A stretch of 26,598 nt of DNA. Origin: Phoronis ovalis. Taxonomy: Eukaryota > Phoronida > Phoronidae. Both the position numbers and the translations under genes were made by a program. The stretch spans positions 1 through 26,598 of the forward strand of contig JAOXYB010049057.1 of NCBI GenBank assembly GCA_028565635.1, read 5' to 3'. Below the pieces are notes generated by a model. That model searched no databases. It was not told the DNA's origin and saw only the letters and a program-made list of their open reading frames with translations. Position 1 is the stretch's first letter, and every line of letters starts with the position of its first letter. Shown here piece after piece: positions 12,301 to 22,500 of the stretch.

Positions 12301-12964
12301 CAGTCATTACTGTCTGTGGTTCAGTACTTGTTGTTGTGGGTGGTTCAGTAGTGATCTCTGGAGATTCAGCTGTTGTCGTGGAATGCTCGGTTGTCGTCGT
12401 CGGCTGAATGGTAGTGGTTGCAGGCGGGTCTCCTTTCCCTAACACATATAGTGTTGAGGTGTCATTGACGATAGTGCCGTTTACGTTTTGACCACATGTG
12501 CCAATGTTTTCAATAATAGCTAAAGCTGTGATAGCTATAGATTCCCAAGCCTTGTCTTCTTTGTAAGAAACATACATAGTTAATTCTTCAGTCAAAACCT
12601 TTTTGCAACCAGGTTGTAGCAGATATCGCTTAGAAATTTCTTTTTTTGTTCCTGTTTCGTCTTCTAACCTATAACAAATATAAGTAGTTTGGAAGATGCC
12701 GGCAAACACTCAATTACGTTTACTTTAATAAAAAAAACATAAGCCCACGATGTCGCGCTAATAATGTGAGGTATTGTAATTTGTAAATAATCTTCTGAAA
12801 TAATTTTGCACATTGACATACCTGTAGGTTGCCTTTAGATAAACACTTGCAGTGGAAGGATTTTCTAAGAGTTGCTCATACTTCCCGCGCACAGGAGCTG
12901 TTTGTCCGAACTGAATCTCTTGTGGTGTAATTGCTTGGACCTGAGTACCAAGAGACGCAACAAA
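3034..12964 (-). CDS. Modular secreted protein with mucin-like Thr-rich segment and WSC domain, 5'-truncated (left copy)
   Basis: Mirror copy of the gene at 13359-23289, encoding the same 1568 visible residues. Exons in transcript order on the minus strand: 12822-12964, 11379-12668, 10528-10929, 9621-10322, 9132-9316, 8716-8827, 8126-8319, 7606-7846, 7129-7274, 6547-6629, 5894-6054, 5132-5512, 3742-4128, 3034-3313. Introns match the other copy as exactly as exons do, which a normal paralogue pair would not show. Its 5' end is lost at the palindrome centre about 200 bases upstream of the first visible exon. It is probably the same locus as the right copy, represented twice by an assembly fold-back. 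Confidence 0.83.
3742..4128 (-). CDS. Left copy, module exon
   Basis: Mirror of 22195-22581; signature YYTIQG with a displaced Cys, phase 2-2. Confidence 0.87.
4129..5131. other. Longest intron of the WSC/mucin gene (left), possible small insertion
   Basis: 1003 bases. Besides the pentanucleotide repeat, it holds an imperfect inverted pair, 'attaactagctagat' at 4666-4680 and 'atctagctaattagtt' at 4959-4974, bounding about 310 bases, which could be a decayed MITE-like element. No coding capacity is seen. Confidence 0.35.
4326..4350 (+). repeat. (AAAAT)5 microsatellite, left
   Basis: Five uninterrupted AAAAT units in the roughly 1 kb intron between the exons at 3742-4128 and 5132-5512. The same count occurs on the other arm. 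Confidence 0.9.
5132..5512 (-). CDS. Left copy, module exon
   Basis: Mirror of 20811-21191; signature YVVPAGC, phase 2-2. Confidence 0.87.
5894..6054 (-). CDS. Left copy, module first-half exon
   Basis: Mirror of 20269-20429; starts VILPC and ends DVVLTYTF. Confidence 0.83.
6547..6629 (-). CDS. Left copy, small 83-base exon
   Basis: Mirror of 19694-19776; supported by splice signals and frame. Confidence 0.7.
7129..7274 (-). CDS. Left copy, module second-half exon
   Basis: Mirror of 19049-19194; signature YTIRKGC. Confidence 0.85.
7606..7846 (-). CDS. Left copy, Thr linker and module first half
   Basis: Mirror of 18477-18717; ends DVDVIMSY at a phase-2 donor. Confidence 0.85.
8126..8319 (-). 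CDS. Left copy, WSC domain second exon
   Basis: Mirror of 18004-18197; [13 protein letters not shown] and TCGG motifs complete eight cysteines. Confidence 0.89.
8716..8827 (-). CDS. Left copy, WSC domain first exon
   Basis: Mirror of 17496-17607; IGCFED and FCQDHC motifs. Confidence 0.87.
9132..9316 (-). CDS. Left copy, module exon before WSC
   Basis: Mirror of 17007-17191; signature YNLSANC, phase 2 in and phase 1 out. Confidence 0.85.
9621..10322 (-). CDS. Left copy, enlarged module exon with furin-type sites
   Basis: Mirror of 16001-16702; RERR at 10037-10048 and RHRR at 9785-9796. Confidence 0.86.
10528..10929 (-). CDS. Left copy, module exon
   Basis: Mirror of 15394-15795; signature YLIRENC, phase 2-2. 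Confidence 0.86.
11379..12668 (-). CDS. Left copy, mucin-like exon
   Basis: Mirror of 13655-14944; module second half, Thr-rich segment, module first half. The plus strand is also open here as a valine-rich frame, a by-product of the repeat composition and not a gene. Confidence 0.89.
11588..11944 (-). repeat. Coding minisatellite, 17 x 21 bp (left copy)
   Basis: Mirror of 14379-14735. Unit number, unit order and the variant units (KPS, TPTT, RTTT) are the same on both arms. Independent loci would be expected to differ at such a mutable array. Confidence 0.93.
12822..12964 (-). CDS. Left copy, first visible exon
   Basis: Mirror of 13359-13501; module first half ending SVYLKATY. The acceptor lies on its high-coordinate side, facing the palindrome centre. 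Confidence 0.74.
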
Positions 12965-13144
12965 CTGCAGAAGAAAGTAATGTTCAACAGTACACTAACA
13001 CGAACTGACGTATTATGGCATTTAAACTGGTACGTATGTCTTTAATTGATAAACCGTTATCATTAATATACCTTTCACACTCAATAAGTAAATTGAATAT
13101 ATGTAATAACAACTACACGTTTAATTGGACGAATATTCAATTAA

Positions 13145-13178
<34 letters not shown>

Positions 13179-13358
13179 TTAATTGAATATTCGTCCAATT
13201 AAACGTGTAGTTGTTATTACATATATTCAATTTACTTATTGAGTGTGAAAGGTATATTAATGATAACGGTTTATCAATTAAAGACATACGTACCAGTTTA
13301 AATGCCATAATACGTCAGTTCGTGTTAGTGTACTGTTGAACATTACTTTCTTCTGCAG
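12965..13358. other. Central non-coding segment between the two head-to-head gene copies
   Basis: This 394-base, AT-rich segment contains the symmetry centre and separates the two copies of the first visible WSC/mucin exon. On each side, the 185 bases next to the (AT)15 tract end in a splice acceptor (ctttcttctgcag on the + side, ending at 13358), so the DNA reads as intron, not promoter. I see no initiator ATG in the exon frame, no TATA-like arrangement and no other gene. Confidence 0.7.
13147..13176. repeat. (AT)15 microsatellite at the exact centre of symmetry
   Basis: Thirty bases of alternating A and T, bordered by 'ttaaga' and 'tcttaa', are centred on 13161/13162. The tract is itself self-complementary, so the palindrome has no unique spacer. 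Such tracts fold easily into hairpins or cruciforms, which suits a polymerase or ligation turn-around point. Confidence 0.97.
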
Positions 13359-13501
13359 TTTGTTGCGTCTCTTGGTACTCAGGTCCAAGCAATTACACCA
13401 CAAGAGATTCAGTTCGGACAAACAGCTCCTGTGCGCGGGAAGTATGAGCAACTCTTAGAAAATCCTTCCACTGCAAGTGTTTATCTAAAGGCAACCTACA
13501 G
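13359..13501 (+). CDS. WSC/mucin gene, first visible exon (module first half)
   Basis: The exon follows a good acceptor (ttctgcag) and opens in phase 0 with [10 protein letters not shown]. It ends in the module signature SVYLKATY followed by a phase-2 GT donor (ggtatgtc). Because an acceptor precedes it and no in-frame ATG exists before the upstream TAG at 13326-13328, I treat it as internal. The residues just upstream in frame are hydrophobic, so an initial exon with a signal peptide is a weaker alternative. Confidence 0.75.
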
Positions 13502-16500
13502 GTATGTCAATGTGCAAAATTATTTCAGAAGATTATTTACAAATTACAATACCTCACATTATTAGCGCGACATCGTGGGCTTATGTTTTTTTTATTAAAG
13601 TAAACGTAATTGAGTGTTTGCCGGCATCTTCCAAACTACTTATATTTGTTATAGGTTAGAAGACGAAACAGGAACAAAAAAAGAAATTTCTAAGCGATAT
13701 CTGCTACAACCTGGTTGCAAAAAGGTTTTGACTGAAGAATTAACTATGTATGTTTCTTACAAAGAAGACAAGGCTTGGGAATCTATAGCTATCACAGCTT
13801 TAGCTATTATTGAAAACATTGGCACATGTGGTCAAAACGTAAACGGCACTATCGTCAATGACACCTCAACACTATATGTGTTAGGGAAAGGAGACCCGCC
13901 TGCAACCACTACCATTCAGCCGACGACGACAACCGAGCATTCCACGACAACAGCTGAATCTCCAGAGATCACTACTGAACCACCCACAACAACAAGTACT
14001 GAACCACAGACAGTAATGACTGAACCACTAACAACAACGACCGAACCACCAACAACAACGACCGAACCATCACCAACAACTACCAAACAGCCTACCACAA
14101 CCACCGAATCTCTTACAACAACCACTGAGCCACTTACGACCACAACTGAGCCATTTAGTACTCAACTACCTACGACGACTACCGAACTTCCAACGACAAC
14201 TACCGATCTTCCAACGACAACTACCGATCAACCAACAACAACCACGGAACTTCGTACGACAACAACCGAGCTGTCCACGACAACCACTGAGCCACTCACG
14301 ACTACTACTCAAGCACCCATAACAGAAATGCCCACGACTGTTATGGATTCTACTACGGAACAGCCCACGACAACCACCGAGCCATCCACTACAACTACCG
14401 AGCCATCCACGACAACCACCGAGCCATCCACGACAACTACCGAGCCATCCACGACAACCACCGAGCCATCCACGACAACTACAGAGCCATCCACGACAAC
14501 CACCGAGCCATCCACGACAACCACCGAGCCATCCACGACAACCACCAAGCCATCCACGACAACCACCGAGCCATCCACGCCAACCACCGAGCCATCCACT
14601 ACAACTACCGAGCCATCCACTACAACTACCGAGCCATCCACGACAACCACCGAGCCATCCACGACAACTACCGAGCCATCCACGACAACTACCGAGCCAT
14701 CCACGACAACCACAGAGCCATCCAGGACAACCACAGAGCTACCCACGACAAGCACTGAGCAACCAACGACAACCATCTCACCGTATATTACTTTGCCCTG
14801 TCAGGCCACATCTGTTAATAATTCGGAAAACGTGTACATATCGCATCCAGTTGTTGTTACCCCAGGACATTTAGCAACTAAAACAGCCTTATTTCATTTT
14901 ACTTACACAAGCCCCAAAGAGGACATCTACAGGGTAGATTACAAGTAAGTAATTATTAACGATACATATTTATAAACAAAAATTAATTAATATGCCTTGA
15001 TATCTGAATATACGTAGATGTCCACTTGTCAGCTAAGTAAAACATAGTCAGTAATTACTTTTAGTTCAGTATTTTATTAGCAGACAAAAAAATAGTCAAT
15101 CAACTATTATGAATTTCACGATGTTATAACTTAATTTTAGCTGTTTATAATAGTTCAAGCGAAAACTTATGATAACTAATGACATTAAATTATCTAGAAG
15201 CACGTCAAGTTTCTTTCGCAGCGTTTCTATTAATATTTTACTTTGATTAATTTCGTCAGCGAATATATTAAAATATATATGTATAAAAAATCGACTAACT
15301 GTTTTGAATCTTAAACTTACAAAAAGTACCGAAAAAGATATTACACATTTTGTACATGTATATTTAACTTATAAGTACATATTATATTTTAAGGTTCAGT
15401 AATAATTTCGGATTAGCAACTAACTTCTCTCAGCTATACCTTATTCGGGAAAACTGCCAGGTAATATTCAACGAAACTCTTACAATGAACGCCACGTACT
15501 ATCCATCGGCTCTACCATCTAAAGTAATCGTTTATGCTGAGGTTTGGAAATACCTGAAAACGAACGATTCGTATGTGCAAATTGGCAACAAGAAGCAGTA
15601 CAATTCAAGCTTTGCTGTTTTACAATCCTTTGTCGAATTAAGTTGTTCAACAAATAACGAACCAGCGAAAACAACTGTTGAAGCTGTTGCACCGCACGAA
15701 CTCATTCCTGGAATAAATTACATTCTTAGCAGTTTTTATAAATTGGAAATTTTTAATGATAATGAGAAAGGACAACTATTCGAAATCATATATAGGTAAG
15801 TGTGTATCTTACGTGTAGCTAACTGATTAATTTCTTACTATATTTTAATTTTGGTGTAATCATGATAAGGTAACTCTGTCGCTTGGAATTTCAACACACG
15901 TCTATCGAATTCAAATTTGACAAATGAGATAGCTAGGAATGGTGCTTTTATAAACTATGACAGAGTACATTTATATAGCTACATATTATTTTACTTTTAG
16001 TATGTCAGTTGCAAACAGTCCAGTGAGCATGACTCAGTTCTATTCCGTGCCACCAAAATGTAAAGTAAAAATTAGATTCGATCAATTTTTTGAAACGACT
16101 CCTAGCATTTCTACGTCGATAAGTTCAAACCACATACTTGAATCGTCATATGCCGTTTACGACTGGACAGATGGCGAAAGAAACAATACTGACTTCATAC
16201 CCAGAGGCAATAACAAAACGGAGTTTGTTGTTGTATTACCCAAAGATTTGCCATGCGATGGATCACTAACACTGCGAGAGCGCAGACAAATTTCTTATGG
16301 TAAAGGGAAACAGTTTATTTCGGATTTAAACAGACAATTTCAAAAAGGCTCTTCAGTCACGGACACTTCGATGAAGGTGCATCAGCAACAAAGCAAATAT
16401 ATGGACACTGGTCTAGAAACACAAATAGACTCTTGGATGCCAAATGCATGGAAAAGACTACTGAACCCGTCTGATGGCAATTGGATTGATTTAAAATTAA

Positions 16501-19500
16501 CCCTGGATAAGGTAGAACCTCATTCACGACATCGCCGTTCTAGTCCATTGACAACAGCCTTAATCACCATGGTATACCCAACAAATGGGGTTGAAGAAGG
16601 AACACAGTATGAATTGGGCGCAGTATTTAGCTTCGACTTTAACAATACTGGGGATGGCAGTAGTAGTACGAAAGGAGAGATGTATTTGACGATAAAATAT
16701 TAGTAAGTGTCCACGGCTGAGGAATTTTCGGTAAAAGAGCGGAATAACGAGTAAATAACTTTAAGTTTTAATCAGTTAACATATTCAACTTTCGTAGCTA
16801 AAGCTGTCTGCGAATCATGAGAAGGCCATTGACCTGTTTGCTTTGAGAAAAAAGTGTAAAGGAATCTTAAGACCGTATAATGTAATTATAATTACGATGT
16901 AATGATTATATTATCATCACAAACTGTACACGCATTCATGCAGAGAATACTTTTGTTTATATTGTTACAGTCTTTCATGACAGGTAACATATTGATTTTC
17001 TTTTAGCGTTTATGATAGCGCTGGAAATTCAATAACGTCTTCTGTAGATGAGCCGTTAACCAAGTGGTACAATTTATCAGCAAATTGCAGGACATCTTTT
17101 AAGGAAGAATTGGTATTGAGTGTTAACTACACTTCCGATTTAGGTTCTGTCGCGTTACATGGAAGAGCGGAGGTACATTATACAAGAACAGGTAATGGTA
17201 TTTTTTGGAGTGCATTTGATTTTCCTATCCGTTTCAATTGTAACAATACTTATGATTATAAAATTCAGCCTGCCGCTTGAAATATTTCTGCATTAAAAGT
17301 TAATGAAAACAAATATTTTTATACACCACTTCACACAAATATGTTTTTGGTATAACTTTGACCGAAACGAATTTAGCTTTTTCCTGAAGTTATAGGAAAG
17401 TTCGACTACACATCCATTAAGAACAGACGTTTTAATAGGAGCGTTCCTTGGATACGTGTTCAATAACTAATAGTTTTGTTTCTTATACTATTTAGGTTTT
17501 AACCGAATTGGATGTTTTGAAGATAGCGTCAACAATATTTTTATGGCCAGAACAAAACTTGTCAACGAAACACACATGACTCCAACGTTTTGCCAAGACC
17601 ACTGCCTGTAAGTTAATAAAATGATTTCAAGGATATTATTTTAAGTAATTCTAGCACCTCTCTCTATAACTATTTTACCACTTATGTTTTACAAATGAAT
17701 ATCAGACTAAGTGCGGATCTAAAATACAGTTCCCATAAAAATCTTCTGTTTAGAGGCCGAAAGACTGGCCGTTGCTACGTTGTGTGATCATACGAGGAAT
17801 TGGTACATCTCGATAGTCTGCAGGACTAATTTGGTCACCTTTTCATTAGGTAGTTTGGCATTTAGAGCACACATTGCTATTAGTAGTTATGTCGTTTTTC
17901 ATTTTTCTTCATTTCATTTCCATTCTTTAGTTTAAACATGAATTAGCTTTAGCGTTTATCATTTACGTATTATTTTAAATTTAACAAAGTGTTATTTTAC
18001 CAGGTCAAATGGCTTATTAGTAGCTGGCTTGGAGAATCAATCACAATGTCTTTGTGCTGCTTACATTGATTACGAAGACCACGCATTGCTAGCCAACGAC
18101 GCATGTAGCTCGTTTTGCAAAGGAGATACTACGTTGACATGTGGTGGATTGCACCGGATAGAACTTTATCATGCATATCCGTCATACACAGCATCTGGTA
18201 GGAACTTCCAGTATTATTCATTTATTACATATAGATATCTTTACCTGCAGGTGTACAAGGGCTACTTTCGTTAATGGTTCGCAATAGCTATGCCATATAA
18301 AGCCTCATTCAAAAAAGATCTTATAAATGCTGCCTAAAATTTAAACATGTTCCATCAGCCATTTGCCTATTTTAAAATCGGCTTTTAATAATTACTAACT
18401 TTCCCGTAAAATAATCCCTGGTATAAATAACAATAAACGCGTAACAAAAGAAGAGTGTGTTAATGGTCTTTTATAGAGAACACACTTGGAAGTTTCCAAG
18501 AAGCTCGTGAATTCAAAGTAAACCCTATAACAACGACAACCCAACCAACTACTACTGAGGCTTGCGAGCAGAATGCACCAGGGGCGCTTGTCACTTCAAT
18601 AGTTATAACCAGTCAAACTGCATATCCAAACGAACCCTATACCATGAAAGTGAATTTCTCTAAACAGCACAGTGAACTGGAACAACCAAATGATGTTGAT
18701 GTTATTATGAGCTACAGGTAAATAATGACATTTTACATTACTATGCCAGCAGCAATCCATGTCATAACAATTCATTATATGCATGGTCATATTAATCAAC
18801 TATAAGGAGTATAGCTGCTGCAGTACATAAACAAGAATGTTTTTTTGCGAGTTTAACATATAGATGTTTTTAGCTTTTAACAGAGAAGTGTTTGTAAACT
18901 GTGAGTGCCATATTATAAAGGTTGTTTGTTCCGCTTCATTATAAATACTGCACCCAGCTGATTCAGTTCCATGTGAAGTAAGTGTGCTTGGGGAGTCATA
19001 ATTATATATTAACGTGTACTATGATGAACATTAAATTATATATTTCAGTTTAAACGATGACCACTTTCGAACTCTTCACACAGAAAATAAAACATACACC
19101 ATACGAAAGGGATGTTCCATCTTTATTCAAGAAAGTCTGAATCTCATCTACTCTTACACTGTAGAGGATATAGGAAAAATAATACAATTTGAAGGTAGAT
19201 TTTGTACTTAGTCTTTCATTAACAGCAGTTTAGATGTAATTATCCTCAGAGCGCGCTTTACAATGCAAGACAGAATGTGCAAAATATTACAATTATTTAA
19301 CACAGAGACCTACCCTACAATAAAACAATGTAGTATCATGTGTGTTAGTTAGCAAGCCATTGGCATGTCTTGTAACTTAAACATTTCTACTGTTAGCCCG
19401 ATTTACTATTCGAGTACAAAGTCAAGGATGTGCTGAGAAAAAATCCACTTCCCAGTTTATGTTATCGATGGACTAGCCTTTTTGTGGATGAAATTAAGAC

Positions 19501-22500
19501 AAAAGTTTTGATTTTTCAACGTCTTTGTTAATATCTACGAGTTTTCTGACGCAAGCATCGACACGATTTCATTTCACAGTTTATTAGTGACATAGTTATT
19601 TTGTTACCGTTTTTTAACAGTTGAGGTGACAGACGGATATGATACAGAGATAACATATAATTGTTTTACTGAGATTTAAACTACATGTTGTAGGTAACGC
19701 AGTACTGAACTACAGTAACGGTATTAACATAGCAACTGCTTCACAGCGAGAGTTCGTTATTGTCTCAGAGCCCAAGGTAAGTATAGTGTAAAAGAAATCC
19801 AAAGTGATTTGCATAAGTATCTTCATCTAATTTGACTTTACACTGTTTGGTTCCGGTGATTGTTAATGCATCATTTTGCTCTTGTTTTAAATCAAAGCAG
19901 TAGTAGATTCTTGAGACTGGTAACAAGATATGAATGCTCTATACGAAGCAGGTCTCCAACGACTAAAATTACACGTTTTCTAACATTAAATATTTCACCG
20001 TTTATTTATAAGAATGCAAAAATTCAATATGCAATGTTTAACTGAATGACCGATTTCCCACTAGTTTTGTACAGTACATATGGACAGTTGTTCTGAATTG
20101 CGATAACTGGTGCAATGTATTAATTGATAAGGATATACCTTAATCCAGCTGTTTTATTTATTTTTATTAAACATAGACATGCATGTACATTTATGGCATT
20201 GGCAGGTCATCAGTACAGACTATGGATGATACTTAAGGTTTTCTTTTTTAAATATTTATCTATAACAGGTTATTCTGCCTTGTTCTAACACTAAGGGGAC
20301 TGAATGGATTATTGATATGCAGCTACCTACTATTATATTGTTTGGAAAAGTTGAGCCAATTCAGGCAACCTTTTATAAAGCCTACGACAACACGGGAACA
20401 ATAGATGTGGTACTAACATACACGTTCGGGTAATTGTATAATAAATCGTCATTACATGAACTACACGGATTTATGTATCCTCAATATTGTTCTTTTTACC
20501 AGAATGTAATTATTAAAAAAAAATCGACTACATCAAACTATTCCACCCTTTTGGTTTCGGTTGCCTACATTGTAATTATTACGCTGTAACTAAGGACCGT
20601 CTTTTCAATCGTAGGCAACAAGCGGATAATCATTTAGACAATACTAAATACAAGAATTATTCATTCCAAGGAATGCAGTTTAAAGGTGCCTGATGTTACA
20701 TTGCTCTTATATGAAAATATGTGAATATTACATGTGAATGTTATATTGCTTCAGCCTGTATCCCCAGAAAAAAATTAGGCTTTGTATTTATAATTATATT
20801 ACTGCTGCAGGTTTGGTGCAGCCGCACTCATAAAATCGACAACAAAATCATATGTAGTGCCAGCCGGATGTAAAGGGGTGATAAACGAAACGATACCAAT
20901 TGATTTCACCTATCATGATGATAACATACAAACGACCAAATTTGATGCAACAGTGTCAAGCAGTTTCAAGCAAGTCGGCATAAAGTCCGTAACAATACCA
21001 ATGGTAGTACCAATTTCACTGAAGTGTCTTGTAAGGCCTACAGGAGAAACATATCAATTAGGAATAACGTATGCTTCGGGAACTCCAACAGTTATTGCAA
21101 CTTCTGAAACGTTGACAATTGGATCAACTGTATCCAATTGGATAAACCATAGCAATATGCAGGCAACATTATACATCAAGGGAGAGTTCAGGTAGGATAT
21201 ATACACATTGTTTTGTAACCACATTCAGACGCAGTAAATTAGTCAATAAGTAGCTAGAACTGCATGCACAGCCAATGAATTCCATGCTAATCAGCACTCA
21301 TTCTGCTCCGATAAAGTTTCATTGAGATAATTATCACCAACTGTTTACAACTAATTAGCTAGATTTACAATCAAAGGTGATTATCTGATTGTCAACACCA
21401 CTGAGAAAAATGAGGATACAGCGACGTCAAAGTTTGACTGTAAGCTGCAAAGGAAGTTCAAAAATCGTTTAACTAAATATTAGTCTCAGCTAATTATCAA
21501 AATAGTTGACTTATATCATGTTACCTGCAATAAAATGACAAAACTACATTCCATAAAATGCTCAATTTTACCAGAAAACTACATGTCTCACTCTGTAGCT
21601 ACTAGTACCATTGTTGAGGGTTCTCACAAAATTACACTCTATATCTAGCTAGTTAATAGTTACTTGGCTCGCCAAAAAAGGCTTCTATAACACACTTGTA
21701 TATGATCGAGACAGTTGTGGTTGAAATCAGATCTACTTGAAAGTCTTGGAATATGTATATGACTATAATGAAAGATTCTGGGAAATCCAGGTATATTTAA
21801 TGCTTTGTTCAATCGCAGGTGGATAGTAGACAGTTAGAAATGAATAAATTAGCATACATAAAGTACTATTATTATATGACTATTTAATGGTAAGGTTTAC
21901 AAAGATCATAACCTAACCAGCTTAACCAGAAATGTGTTTATAATTTATAAGTAATTTTATTTTCAATTTATAATTTTATTTTATTTTATTTTATTTTATA
22001 ATGGAGACTTCTTAAATATATAATATCTATGATTGATAACTTCGAAATGCTTACCTACTTGCAGCTTTCCAATATAGTGTTGCAACGTATGCAGGCCTAA
22101 ACACGAAAAGTTATGATTAAAATTAGCACTATTACGGTTTATTAAGTTCCTTAGCAAATTTTCTTTACTACATAGCGTGCTTTTCCGTTTTCAGCTTGAG
22201 TGATAACCGTTTTGGTTACAAAATAGGAAAGACGGAATATTACACTATTCAAGGTAATGACAACAAATGTGACGGCAAAATGGCGGAAAGTTTTTTCCTT
22301 AACAACAAGATATATCCAACAGAAGGCTCTTTGCGATTCGTAACTACGGTTACTATCACAAACTTCGTTACTGGTGCCGTAATTAGCAACGGGAATCAAG
22401 TGCATCAATCCAATGTGTATGAGTACATGACATTATCATGTGCTGATTCGAGTCTGATTCCGGCGACAGATCTCACCATCACAGCGCCACTGCAAGTGAC

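Larger units (their letters stand above)
1..13161 (+). repeat. Left arm of a giant spacerless perfect inverted repeat
   Basis: Base x is the complement of base 26323-x wherever I compared: arm ends, centre, several introns, exons, a T12 run near 2425 against A12 near 23887, and a pentanucleotide repeat. Paired open frames on the two arms encode identical proteins with coordinates that always sum to 26323, so there is no net insertion or deletion. The arm contains the 3' part of a BMPER-like gene on + and a 5'-truncated WSC/mucin gene on -. The outer end of the repeat is not seen, because the match still holds at base 1. Confidence 0.97.

Noticed and set aside
11547-12407. Valine-rich open frames (VVVDGS repeats) on + opposite the mucin exon, with mirrors at 13916-14776 on -
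   Set aside because: They are the antisense reading of the Thr-rich repeat. The 21-bp unit keeps every frame open, and the spliced gene explains the other strand fully.
13326-13358. A start codon and signal peptide just upstream of the first visible WSC/mucin exon
   Set aside because: The in-frame residues are hydrophobic ([10 protein letters not shown]), but no ATG exists between the in-frame TAG at 13326 and the exon, and a good acceptor sits at the exon edge.
14379-14735. Regularly spaced repeats that could suggest a CRISPR-like array
   Set aside because: Units are contiguous 21-mers without spacers, encode EPSTTTT in frame with a multi-exon animal gene, and lie in eukaryotic DNA.
19621-19680. 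Alternative exon after the acceptor 'tttttaacag' at 19611-19620
   Set aside because: The frame required by the preceding phase reaches a TAA after 19 codons. The exon at 19694 keeps the frame and has a strong donor.
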